The notes below the pieces were generated by a model. The model had not been told where the DNA came from and searched no databases. It saw only the letters and a list, made by a program, of their open reading frames with translations. A stretch of 13,049 nucleotides of DNA from Acetobacteraceae bacterium (GTDB taxonomy: Bacteria; Pseudomonadota; Alphaproteobacteria; Acetobacterales; Acetobacteraceae), in assembly GCA_025356735.1 (NCBI GenBank), contig JANXRT010000358.1, positions 1 through 13,049 of the forward strand, given 5' to 3'. A program made the translations under genes and the position numbers. Numbering within the stretch: the first letter of the stretch is position 1; each line of letters begins with the position of its first letter. This document shows, in pieces, positions 1 to 7,553 of this stretch.

Positions 1-740
<740 letters not shown>

Positions 741-748
741 CTTCCGCC

Positions 749-2986
749 CTATCGCGTCGACAGCCAGGCCGGCAGCGCAACCTGCGCCGGCAGAAGCTCA
801 CCCGGGAATGCATTCCGCTCTCCTTGTGCCGGGTCCGGTAGCAGGGACCGGACGGAAGGCAGCAGCAGCCGCATCGTCGTACCCTCCCCGAGCCGGCTCA
901 GAACCAGCAGGTCACCGCCGGCGTCTCTTAGCAGTTCACGCGCCTGAAAGGCACCAATTCCGTGTCCGTCCGGCTTGGTCGACCGGAACGGCCGAAACAA
1001 CTCGTCACGGATGAACTCCGGCGACATGCCGCCGCCGTGATCGACCACCTCGACGATCACGCTGACCGGCTCGTGACGCACCCGAAGCCGGATCGTTCGA
1101 CCAACGTGGGCCATCGCCGCGAGATCGCCGGATGCGTCCGTGCCCATGTCCTTGCCCGTGTCCTTCGTGGGATCGGCATCCGCGAGCCTGTCCGCCGCAC
1201 CGACCGCGACACTTGCCGCCGCCGGGCGGGTCGCCTCGGCCGCATTGTTGAGCAGATGCGTTACCACGGCGTCAAAGGACTCGCCGTCGATCGCGACGAT
1301 GGCGGACCGCCCGTCGGACTCGATATCGACATGAATGCCATGGCTGCGCCGGAATCCGGCGACGATGTCGTCGAGCCGCTCGGCCGGCACGATCTGGGTG
1401 CGGCCGATTTCCTTCTCGCGGTCCTGCACCTTTGCCAGCAGCCGGGTGATCCTGGCGACCGAGGCGCGGACCGTCTTCAGCATGTCTCGCTGGAACTCGG
1501 GGTTTTCGGCGTGCTTCTCGGCGTTGGCCAGCAGCATGGTGAGCTGGCCCGAAACGTTCTTGATGTCATGGATGACGAAGGCGAAACGCTTGCCATGGTC
1601 GCGCAGGTGGCGGGTCTCGATCAGCGTCTCGGCGGCGCGTTGCTCGGCGACGTGGCTCGCGACCTGCCGGCCGACGATGCGCAGCAGGGCGAACACCTCG
1701 CGGTCGAGCTTGAAGCTGGCGCGCGGGCGGGCTACCAGCACGAAGCCGATCTGCTGGCCGCGATGGCTGAGCGGTACCCCCAGCCACAGGCCCGGCACCT
1801 CCCGCGCGAGGTCCGCCTTGTCGCTCAGGCTATCGAGTTCGACTACCCATTCGCCGCCGCGGAAGCGTTCGATCAGGGAGTTGCCAGGCAGCACCGGGGC
1901 GGTGACGGCCGGCAGGTTCCACGACCCACCCCACAGGAAGGCAGCGTCTCCGGGGTCGCGCACGAACAGCAGGCCAGCCGGGCTGTCCACCACCTCGGCC
2001 ACCGCGCGGATGGCGCGGGTCGGCAGCGCGACATGGCCCTTCTGGGCCGAAAGCGTTTCGATGCAACGCTGCCACTCACGCTGGTAGTCGTACCGGCGGC
2101 TGAAGAAGTTATCGACTAGCAGCGCCTGCATGCGGGACCGGATCGAGCTGGAAGTCAGCAGCACGGCGATCATCAGCACGCCGCCGGCGATGATCGTCAC
2201 CTCGGCGACGACGCCCCATTGCGCGCCGCCGCGACGGAAGATCTCGCCGGTCAGCGACAGGCCGAGCAGCAGCAGGCCACTGGCTACCAGCGTCGCGCTG
2301 TGGAAGACCACCGATCGCGAGACATGGATATCGATTGACCAGCGCCGGTTGCGCGCCGCCGCCATGGCGATGAACGGCGCAGCCAGCGCGGTGATGCTGG
2401 CGCGCCCCTCGAACAGGGGCAGCGACATCCGCCGGAACAGCACGGCGTCGGCATAGAGCACCACATCATAGAGATAGACACCGGCAAGGGCGACGCAAAG
2501 CAGGTTGACGTGCCAGCGATAGTCTGGCGCCGTATTGAAATAAAGGTTCTCGATCAGGAGAACGTTGCAGACGGCGAAGCCAAGCCTTGCCGCGATGCCG
2601 ATCGACCATATCGAGAAGGTCGGGCGTCCCGACAGCACGTCGAACACCGGCATGACGCCGATCAGGAACACTGCCAGCAGTCCCATGGTGACGAAGGCCT
2701 GGGTAAGCTGGCGATTTCGCACCGTCGAGCGGCGATAGAGATGCAGGATGAAGCCGTACCAGGCCACCGAGCGCGCGAGTTCAAGCCAGCCGGAGACGCC
2801 CTCGAACGGCTGGTCCGGCGACAGGGCCACCGACCCTGCCCACAGCGCCGTGACCAGGCAAGCTCCGCCGAGCCAGAACACCGTTCGGCTGTGCTGATGG
2901 CGCAGGAACAGCAGGACGGCAAACAGCCCATAGAACAGGGCGCAGGCGCCATGCAGCCATGACATCGTGGGGATGTCTAAGATCAT
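749..2986 (-). CDS. prsK: PrsK, membrane sensor histidine kinase of the XrtA/PEP-CTERM system
   Basis: This is a 745-residue sensor kinase predicted to phosphorylate PrsR. Residues 10-280 hold eight or nine hydrophobic segments (for example 10-29, 35-55, 96-117, 125-147, 224-247, 256-278). A GAF-like region follows at about 300-450. The kinase core has an H-box with H473 (FVIHDIKNVSGQL), an N-box (LLNNAAEA, N580/N581), a G1 box (VVDHGGGMS, D649) and a G2 box (GHGIG, 674-678). Length and order match the PrsK family, whose members start near MSWLHGACALFYG. ATG at 2986 is used, but M8 (ATG at 2965) would give exactly that family start; neither has a strong Shine-Dalgarno sequence. A charged insert (about 601-627, rich in Asp, Lys and Thr) separates N-box and G1. 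The stop TAG (749-751) lies 8 nt before prsR. The signal sensed is unknown. Confidence 0.93.
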   Translation of the reverse strand: MILDIPTMSWLHGACALFYGLFAVLLFLRHQHSRTVFWLGGACLVTALWAGSVALSPDQPFEGVSGWLELARSVAWYGFILHLYRRSTVRNRQLTQAFVTMGLLAVFLIGVMPVFDVLSGRPTFSIWSIGIAARLGFAVCNVLLIENLYFNTAPDYRWHVNLLCVALAGVYLYDVVLYADAVLFRRMSLPLFEGRASITALAAPFIAMAAARNRRWSIDIHVSRSVVFHSATLVASGLLLLGLSLTGEIFRRGGAQWGVVAEVTIIAGGVLMIAVLLTSSSIRSRMQALLVDNFFSRRYDYQREWQRCIETLSAQKGHVALPTRAIRAVAEVVDSPAGLLFVRDPGDAAFLWGGSWNLPAVTAPVLPGNSLIERFRGGEWVVELDSLSDKADLAREVPGLWLGVPLSHRGQQIGFVLVARPRASFKLDREVFALLRIVGRQVASHVAEQRAAETLIETRHLRDHGKRFAFVIHDIKNVSGQLTMLLANAEKHAENPEFQRDMLKTVRASVARITRLLAKVQDREKEIGRTQIVPAERLDDIVAGFRRSHGIHVDIESDGRSAIVAIDGESFDAVVTHLLNNAAEATRPAAASVAVGAADRLADADPTKDTGKDMGTDASGDLAAMAHVGRTIRLRVRHEPVSVIVEVVDHGGGMSPEFIRDELFRPFRSTKPDGHGIGAFQARELLRDAGGDLLVLSRLGEGTTMRLLLPSVRSLLPDPAQGERNAFPGELLPAQVALPAWLSTR

Positions 2987-2997
2987 TCCAAGCCAAA

Positions 2998-3031
2998 CCT
3001 TGCCAGCTTACCCAGACCTTGCCGCCTTGCC
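2998..3031 (-). repeat. Three short direct repeats GGCAAGG upstream of prsK
   Basis: On the plus strand CCTTGCC occurs at 2998-3004, 3017-3023 and 3025-3031, which reads as GGCAAGG three times in the prsK leader. They occupy part of the 97-nt gap between the sugar-transferase gene and prsK. The copy nearest prsK places AAGG about 11 nt before the ATG at 2986 and could be its ribosome site. The others could be a protein-binding array or chance. No terminator is visible in this gap, so read-through from the sugar-transferase gene into prsK is plausible. Confidence 0.35.
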
Positions 3032-3083
3032 CGCCACCGAGCGGCGCGGCCACTGCCCCGCGACCCACCGGCGTGGCAACCGT

Positions 3084-4508
3084 CTATCGTGAACCTTCTT
3101 GAAACAGGATGACACGAACCGTCGAAAGCAGGATGACGAAGTCGAGCAGGAAAGATCGGTTCTTCACGTAATAGAGGTCGTATGAAAGCTTTTCCCGCGC
3201 ATCCTCGACCGAGGCGCCGTAGGGGAAGTTTACCTGCGCCCAGCCGGTTATGCCCGGCTTGACATAGCTGCGATTGTCGTAAAACGGGATCAGGTGGCCC
3301 AGCTGCTCGACAAAATGCGGCCTTTCCGGGCGGGGACCGATGAAGCTCATCTCGCCGCGCACGACATTCATCAGCTGCGGCAGCTCATCGATTCGGGTCG
3401 ACCGGATAAAGCCGCCGATGCGGGTGACACGGCTATCCTTCTGCGACGCCCATAGCGGCTTGCCGCCCAGTTCCGCGTTGCTCGACATGCTGCGGAACTT
3501 GAGCAGCGTGAATCTCCTGCCGTGCAGGCCGACACGTTCCTGCCGGTAGAACAGGGTGCCGGGGCTGTCGAGCTTGATCAGTAGGGCGATAACAAGCATC
3601 AGCGGCAACGTGAGCAACAAAAGCGTCAGGCTGCACGCGATGTCGGACACCCGCTTGACGATCCGATCGACCCGGCCGTTGACGAAGCCCTCGGAAAACA
3701 TCAACCACCTGGTATCCAAGCGGTCGAGGTTGATCTTGCCGAGATGCTGCTCCCAGAAGCCGCGGTCGTTGAAGACCCGTATTCCGCGCAGCTTGAGATC
3801 GAGCAGCCGGTCGGGATCGAGCGGGCATCCGTCATCCGCGTGGTTGTTCGCCAACCGCAAGGTCTCGTCGCTCGCCAGGTCGTCATCGTCGGTGACGACA
3901 ATTCCCCAGACGTTCCGCGCACGTAGCATTTCGGCCAGGGGCGTGGTTTCATTGGGCATCGCGGCAAAAAGCGCCGCCGTTTCCATCGGGGAAACCACCT
4001 GGAAGAGGCCGCCGTGGCGCGCCTCGATCAGATCGCAGGTCTGCGCCGCCCGGGAGCCGCTGCCGAGGATCCAGACGCGGCGGACAAATAGGCTCTGGCC
4101 GACGGCGAGGCTGAACATCCAGCGGGTGGCCGAGATGCAGACGATCCAGGCGAGCAGGCTTTTCGCCAGCCAAAGCAGGTAGTTCTCGCTCAGGCTGATG
4201 TCGGCGAACTGGCTGATGATCAGCAACGCCGGCGATGCGAGCAGTCCCGCCAGGATCAGGTCGCGCAGCAGGCGGCGCGGCTTGCGGCAGGCCTCGATGC
4301 GGTAGGCGCCGATCAGGACCGCGCTGATGCCGATCGTCACCGCCAGCATCGCCGCGAGGTTGACCGCGTGGGCCGAGGTGATCGCCAGGGCGGAGCCCGC
4401 ATTGGTTGCGGAGAAGACCAGGCCATAGAAGACGACGAACATCACGGCGCATTCGGCAAACCAGAGGAAAGCGATCTCTTTCACAACGTGACGACCGAAC
4501 GACTGCAC
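3084..4508 (-). CDS. EpsB-like sugar-1-phosphate transferase (TIGR03013 type, XrtA-associated)
   Basis: This 474-residue membrane enzyme is expected to start repeat-unit assembly by moving a sugar-1-phosphate from UDP-sugar to undecaprenyl phosphate at the inner face of the cytoplasmic membrane. Hydrophobic segments lie near 12-33, 45-68, 82-100 and 108-131. A nucleotide-fold-like region follows (VWILGSGSRAA, about 145-154), then the bacterial sugar-transferase domain from about 285. That domain carries KLDSPGTLFYRQERVG, LLKFRSM, RIDELPQL (372-379), SFIGPRPERP (388-397) and VKPGITGWAQVNFPYG. The upstream phrase RWLMFSEGF is typical of the EpsB subgroup. The start is GTG at 4508, supported by AAAGG 8 nt upstream and by the family N-terminus, a short amphipathic lead into the first membrane segment. 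It is the first of three minus-strand genes and is divergent from the export operon. Which sugar it transfers cannot be read from the sequence. Confidence 0.94.
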   Translation of the reverse strand: MQSFGRHVVKEIAFLWFAECAVMFVVFYGLVFSATNAGSALAITSAHAVNLAAMLAVTIGISAVLIGAYRIEACRKPRRLLRDLILAGLLASPALLIISQFADISLSENYLLWLAKSLLAWIVCISATRWMFSLAVGQSLFVRRVWILGSGSRAAQTCDLIEARHGGLFQVVSPMETAALFAAMPNETTPLAEMLRARNVWGIVVTDDDDLASDETLRLANNHADDGCPLDPDRLLDLKLRGIRVFNDRGFWEQHLGKINLDRLDTRWLMFSEGFVNGRVDRIVKRVSDIACSLTLLLLTLPLMLVIALLIKLDSPGTLFYRQERVGLHGRRFTLLKFRSMSSNAELGGKPLWASQKDSRVTRIGGFIRSTRIDELPQLMNVVRGEMSFIGPRPERPHFVEQLGHLIPFYDNRSYVKPGITGWAQVNFPYGASVEDAREKLSYDLYYVKNRSFLLDFVILLSTVRVILFQEGSR

Positions 4509-4516
4509 CGGATAGA

Positions 4517-4521
4517 CCTTT
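4517..4521 (-). promoter_or_regulatory. Ribosome binding site supporting the GTG start of the sugar transferase
   Basis: The minus strand reads AAAGG followed by 8 nt and GTG at 4508. This is the best Shine-Dalgarno match near the N-terminus and decides in favour of the GTG start. The first three A bases lie inside the stem of the hairpin at 4519-4562. Confidence 0.6.
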
Positions 4522-4562
4522 CAAGGGGAGGCGATCCTCGCCGCACGGCGATCGCCTTGAAA
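4519..4562 (-). promoter_or_regulatory. Long hairpin in the sugar-transferase leader, touching its ribosome site
   Basis: Plus-strand arm TTTCAAG (4519-4525) plus GCGATC (4531-4536) pairs with the uninterrupted arm GATCGCCTTGAAA (4550-4562). That gives 13 base pairs with one 5-nt bulge (4526-4530). A further GCC/GGC pairing is possible inside (4540-4542 with 4547-4549). The base of the stem lies 10 nt from the GTG start and takes in part of the AAAGG site. There is no U-run, so a terminator is unlikely. A translation-control or mRNA-stability structure is the likelier reading, if it is functional at all. Confidence 0.45.
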
Positions 4563-4911
4563 CTAAATGAATTTGTGTTCCCGATGGGGTTTCCGACGCA
4601 TCGGCAACCTTCTCGGCGTAGATTCGAACGGCGGGACGAGGCTCGGTGCTTTATGAACCCGCAGACAATGCATGTTGAATGAATACGATGTTATGGCAAC
4701 GACTTCAACGGTGGATGTGAGACAGGTTGATTACGAAGTAGAAAGAAAGGATCAACTTACAGCGAGATTCAGTGTGTCGGCATTTCGAGATGAAACCATA
4801 TCGGAACCGGATCGCTACGGATATGATGTCGGTTCGACTGCAGGGCGGCTTGCAGCTTCCGCCACGTTTCCGACGTGTGGGTGACGAAGGATAGCTCTGG
4901 CTTCGCCCGTG

Positions 4912-4953
4912 GAACCGTGCGTCGCCGTTCGCTGGCCGGGAGAGCCACGGTTC
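4912..4953. repeat. Inverted repeat GAACCGTG/CACGGTTC followed by an AT tract
   Basis: Perfect 8-nt arms at 4912-4919 and 4946-4953 are separated by 26 nt, with AAATTTTAAATT immediately after (4954-4965). It could be a regulator binding site with widely spaced half-sites or a long-loop hairpin. The long loop and mixed A/T tract make an intrinsic terminator unlikely. Confidence 0.3.
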
Positions 4954-5062
4954 AAATTTTAAATTCGGGCATTCCTGCCGTTTTCCTTCTGATATGCGGG
5001 TGCGGTCAGGTAACGGATCGCAGTCTGATAATGCGGCGACTGCATCGCACTCTCCCGACCCT

Positions 5063-5072
5063 TGTTGCAACA
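5063..5072. repeat. 10-nt perfect palindrome TGTTGCAACA
   Basis: This perfect dyad lies in the divergent region. It shares the GTTG/CAAC half-site with the larger palindrome at 5241-5252. It is short enough to occur by chance, and an operator role is only a possibility. Confidence 0.25.
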
Positions 5073-5240
5073 GAAATCGAACAGGATCGGCGGATTGATC
5101 AACCTGTGCGATAAATGGACGACAACTCCGTGACTTGGGTGTAACGGAGGGTCGTGCGGCCAGGAGCGAGCCGCAACCGAATAGATTTCTGGCATTCACC
5201 GTCCCGGACGGGCTATGTAAAGCATTGCGTAAGCCGGGCC

Positions 5241-5252
5241 GTTGTATACAAC
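5241..5252. promoter_or_regulatory. 12-nt perfect palindrome GTTGTATACAAC, possible operator
   Basis: A perfect 12-nt dyad sits 41 nt before the GTG of the export gene and overlaps by two bases the stem of the terminator-like hairpin at 5251-5271. Its size and place suit a dimeric regulator site near the operon promoter. No cognate regulator gene is visible in the window apart from PrsR, whose known relatives use sigma54 promoters. Confidence 0.4.
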
Positions 5253-5280
5253 CGCGGGCAAATGCCGCGGTCTCTTTTAT
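5251..5280 (+). terminator. Terminator-like hairpin in the export-operon leader (possible attenuator)
   Basis: ACCGCGG (5251-5257) pairs perfectly with CCGCGGT (5265-5271) around a 7-nt loop, and the strand continues as TCTCTTTTATAA. A GC-only-plus-A stem followed by a T-rich stretch is the form of an intrinsic terminator. It lies just before the first gene of the operon (GTG at 5294), where it would act as an attenuator if transcription starts upstream. An alternative reading is that TATAAT at 5278-5283 is a -10 box, but no matching -35 box is seen at the right distance. Confidence 0.45.
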
Positions 5281-5293
5281 AATTGGGGTTTCA

Positions 5294-5965
5294 GTGATCA
5301 AACTCAGGCCTGCCGGCACAACGGCCAATTTTCCTGCGGCAGGCGTTCTGCTCGCGGCGGGCTTTCTGCTCACGGCATTAGGCGGCTGCAACCAGATCGG
5401 CCCTTCGGGAAACACCACGGACCTGCCGGCGCAGGCGCCCGCGATGACGGCCTCCTCGGACTACGTGATCGGGGCCGCCGATGTGATCGACGTCTTTGTC
5501 TACCGGTCTCCAGATCTGAGCATGCAGGGACTGGCGGTGCGGCCGGACGGACGTATCTCGCTGCCGCTGGTCGAGGACATCGTCGCCGCCGGCAAGACGC
5601 CGACCAAGCTTGCCCGGGAGGTCGAGAACAAGCTGCGCAAATACGTCCAGGATCCGACGGTGACGGTCATCGTGCGCAACTTCGTGGGCCCGCTGGAACG
5701 CCAGATCCGCGTCATCGGTGAGGCCGCTGAGCCGCACGCCATTCCCTATCGGGACCATATGACGGCGCTTGATGTCGTCATCGAGAGCAAGGGCCTGACC
5801 AAGTTCGCTGCCGGCAACAGCGCGGTGGTGATCCGCCGCTACGGCAGCGCCGAGCAGAAGACGATCAAGGTGCGCCTGAACGATCTGGTAAAGAACGGCG
5901 ATATCAGCCAGAACATCGAGATGGAGCCGGGCGACACGCTGATCATTCCAGAAACCTGGTTCTGA
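5294..5965 (+). CDS. Polysaccharide export lipoprotein, XrtA-associated (Wza/EpsE-like)
   Basis: This 223-residue lipoprotein is expected to form the periplasmic/outer-membrane outlet for the exopolysaccharide. I chose GTG at 5294 because it begins a clean lipoprotein signal: K3 and R5, a hydrophobic stretch at about 15-29, then lipobox LGGC with C32. Longer upstream in-frame starts (ATG at 5135) would bury this signal under 53 non-hydrophobic residues and run through the hairpin region. The mature part opens with the polysaccharide-export domain (DYVIGAADVIDVFVYRSPDL, then VRPDGRISLPLV), followed by DPTVTVIVRN and an SLBB-like part (RQIRVIGEA). It ends GDTLIIPETWF, a typical C-terminus of this small XrtA subtype. 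It lacks the long repeated SLBB region of classical Wza. It is first in the plus-strand operon, 13 nt before the chain-length gene. GGGG at 5285-5288 is only a weak ribosome site. Confidence 0.92.
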   Translation: MIKLRPAGTTANFPAAGVLLAAGFLLTALGGCNQIGPSGNTTDLPAQAPAMTASSDYVIGAADVIDVFVYRSPDLSMQGLAVRPDGRISLPLVEDIVAAGKTPTKLAREVENKLRKYVQDPTVTVIVRNFVGPLERQIRVIGEAAEPHAIPYRDHMTALDVVIESKGLTKFAAGNSAVVIRRYGSAEQKTIKVRLNDLVKNGDISQNIEMEPGDTLIIPETWF

Positions 5966-5978
5966 ACGTAGAACGGCC

Positions 5979-7541
5979 ATGGAAAACATTCGCGCATTCC
6001 TGCGCCAGCATCTGGTCTCGGCCTGGCGACGGCGCTGGTTCGGTGTCGCCGCCGCGTGGATACTTTGCGGCATCGGCTGGGCTACGATCTATGCCCTACC
6101 CAACCAGTACGAATCGAACGCTCGGCTGTATGTCGATGCCGATGCGGTGCTGACCCCGCTGCTGAAGGGCCTGGTCGCAGACTCGGCGCCGGTCAGCCAG
6201 CTCGACGTGCTGCAGCGAACCCTGCTCAGCGGCCCCAACCTCGAGAAGCTGATCGGCAAGACCGACCTTGATCTCACGATCGCCCGGCCGGGAGACCGCG
6301 AGAGCCTGATCCAGAAGCTTCAGTCCAGTATCAAGGTGGTGTCGCAGACCCGCAACCTGTTCACGATCTCCTATCGCAACGCCAACCCGAAGACCGCCTA
6401 CGACGTGGTGCGCACGCTGCTCACCATCTTCATTGAGAGCGCGACCGGCGGCAACCGGACCGACATGGACAATGCCAGGCGCTTCCTCGAGCATCAGATC
6501 TCGTCCTACGAGCAGCAGCTTCGTGCCGCCGAGCGGCGCCGTGCCGACTTCCGCAGCAAGTACATGGACATCTTGCCGCCGGACGGGGTCGGCGGGGGAA
6601 CCACCGCGGTCGAGGCGGCGCGCGCCAATGCCCGCCAGATTGAAGGGCAGCTGATCGATGCCAAGATGAAGCGCGACGCGCTCAAGCTCGAACTCGCCGC
6701 CACCCCTCAGCTGCTGGTGGTCGAGCGCGGCGCCGCCTATCCGGGCGGCCCGGCGGGCCCGATCAGCCGCATGGCGGAGGCGGTGCAAGAGCTGAGCGAC
6801 CTTCGGCTGCGCTATACCGACGTGCACCCGGACGTCATCGCGCTGCGCAAGCGCATCGCCGACATGAAGGCCAACGGCACCGGCGGGGCGCCTATGGGAA
6901 TGACCGGGGCGGGAGCGGGGGCGCCGCGTGCCGACGGCAAGGACCGCTCGCTGCCCAACCCGGTTTACGACCAGCTCAAGATACGCCTGCTGGATGCGGA
7001 GAGCCAGGTCGCCTCGCTCGACCGCCAGACCGACGAGGCTGGCAAGTCGCGCGACAGGATCGAGAAGATACAGCGCGAACAGCCAGGCCTGTCGGCCGAG
7101 TATCAGAACCTTGACCGCGACTACAACGTGCTGCGGAAAAACTACGAGGAGCTGCTGAACCGGCTGCAGTCGGCCAACATCGCCCAGGCCGCCGACACCC
7201 AGGCTGATCAGGTCAAGCTGCAGATCGTCGATCCACCGCAGGTGTCGCGCATTCCCGTGGCGCCCAACCGGCTGCTGCTGGTGCCGGCCATCCTCCTGGC
7301 CGGCCTCGGCGCGGGCATAGCCGTGCCGATCGGCATGGCGCAGCTCGATCGGTCGTTCACCACCGTCGAGGATCTGCGCAGCGTCGGCTTTCCGGTGCTG
7401 GGCGGCATCTCCCTGCTGGCCAGCGTGTCTCGTCGGACCCGTATCCTCACCGGTCTGCGGTTCTCCCTGGCGGTGATGCTGCTGGTTGCCGTGTTCGGCG
7501 GAATTTTCGCCCAGGTGCTGCGTGCCTCGGCCACCATCTAG
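5979..7541 (+). CDS. Exopolysaccharide chain-length determinant, XrtA-associated (Wzz/GNVR family)
   Basis: This 520-residue inner-membrane co-polymerase should set chain length together with the tyrosine kinase encoded next. A basic start (AWRRRWFG) precedes membrane segment 1 at about 21-40. The Wzz-type periplasmic domain follows (YESNARLYVDADAVLTPLLK), then long coiled-coil stretches at about 165-195, 215-243 and 335-395. The GNVR-like part ends in LQIVDPPQVSRIPVAPNR (PNR at 429-431). A second hydrophobic segment lies at about 432-452 and a third at 490-513. No kinase domain is fused; it is a separate gene, as usual in this subtype. A Gly/Ala/Met-rich loop at about 299-320 (GTGGAPMGMTGAGAGAP) interrupts the coil region and looks like a flexible insertion. 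The gaps are 13 nt upstream and 12 nt downstream. Length and motif order agree well with the family. Confidence 0.94.
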   Translation: MENIRAFLRQHLVSAWRRRWFGVAAAWILCGIGWATIYALPNQYESNARLYVDADAVLTPLLKGLVADSAPVSQLDVLQRTLLSGPNLEKLIGKTDLDLTIARPGDRESLIQKLQSSIKVVSQTRNLFTISYRNANPKTAYDVVRTLLTIFIESATGGNRTDMDNARRFLEHQISSYEQQLRAAERRRADFRSKYMDILPPDGVGGGTTAVEAARANARQIEGQLIDAKMKRDALKLELAATPQLLVVERGAAYPGGPAGPISRMAEAVQELSDLRLRYTDVHPDVIALRKRIADMKANGTGGAPMGMTGAGAGAPRADGKDRSLPNPVYDQLKIRLLDAESQVASLDRQTDEAGKSRDRIEKIQREQPGLSAEYQNLDRDYNVLRKNYEELLNRLQSANIAQAADTQADQVKLQIVDPPQVSRIPVAPNRLLLVPAILLAGLGAGIAVPIGMAQLDRSFTTVEDLRSVGFPVLGGISLLASVSRRTRILTGLRFSLAVMLLVAVFGGIFAQVLRASATI

Positions 7542-7553
7542 TATGGAACCCGC

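Larger units (their letters stand above)
4509..5293. other. 785-bp divergent, low-GC intergenic region without a convincing gene
   Basis: The region separates the minus-strand sugar transferase from the plus-strand export operon and should hold both promoters. One line counted by hand (4681-4740) is 43% G+C, against 72% in a coding stretch of the neighbouring operon (8461-8520). Open frames exist (for example ATG at 4693 to stop at about 4884, 63 codons), but none has a clear ribosome site or a recognisable product. I looked by eye for sigma54 promoters (GG-N10-GC with TGGCAC/TTGC context) on both strands and found none that is convincing. Hairpins, palindromes and a terminator-like element are listed separately. 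Confidence 0.75.

Noticed and set aside
962..2119. Plus-strand open frame of 385 codons opposite prsK
   Set aside because: Opposite strand of a gene with all histidine-kinase boxes; its product has no recognisable features.
2987..3012. Possible sigma54 promoter TGGCA...TGGC before prsK
   Set aside because: The spacing between the GG and GC elements is one base short of the strict 10, and it would place the transcript start at or past the ATG.
4693..4884. Small plus-strand open frame (about 63 codons, MATTSTVDVRQVDYEV start)
   Set aside because: The composition is acceptable, but there is no Shine-Dalgarno sequence and no known family. It is kept only as a weak possibility; conservation in relatives would be needed.
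4944..4970. T-arm-like GGTTCAAAT suggesting a tRNA
   Set aside because: No acceptor, D or anticodon arm can be formed around it.
4705..5418. Minus-strand open frame of 237 codons across the divergent region
   Set aside because: It overlaps the signal peptide of the export lipoprotein, has no ribosome site and has a protein composition unlike a folded product.
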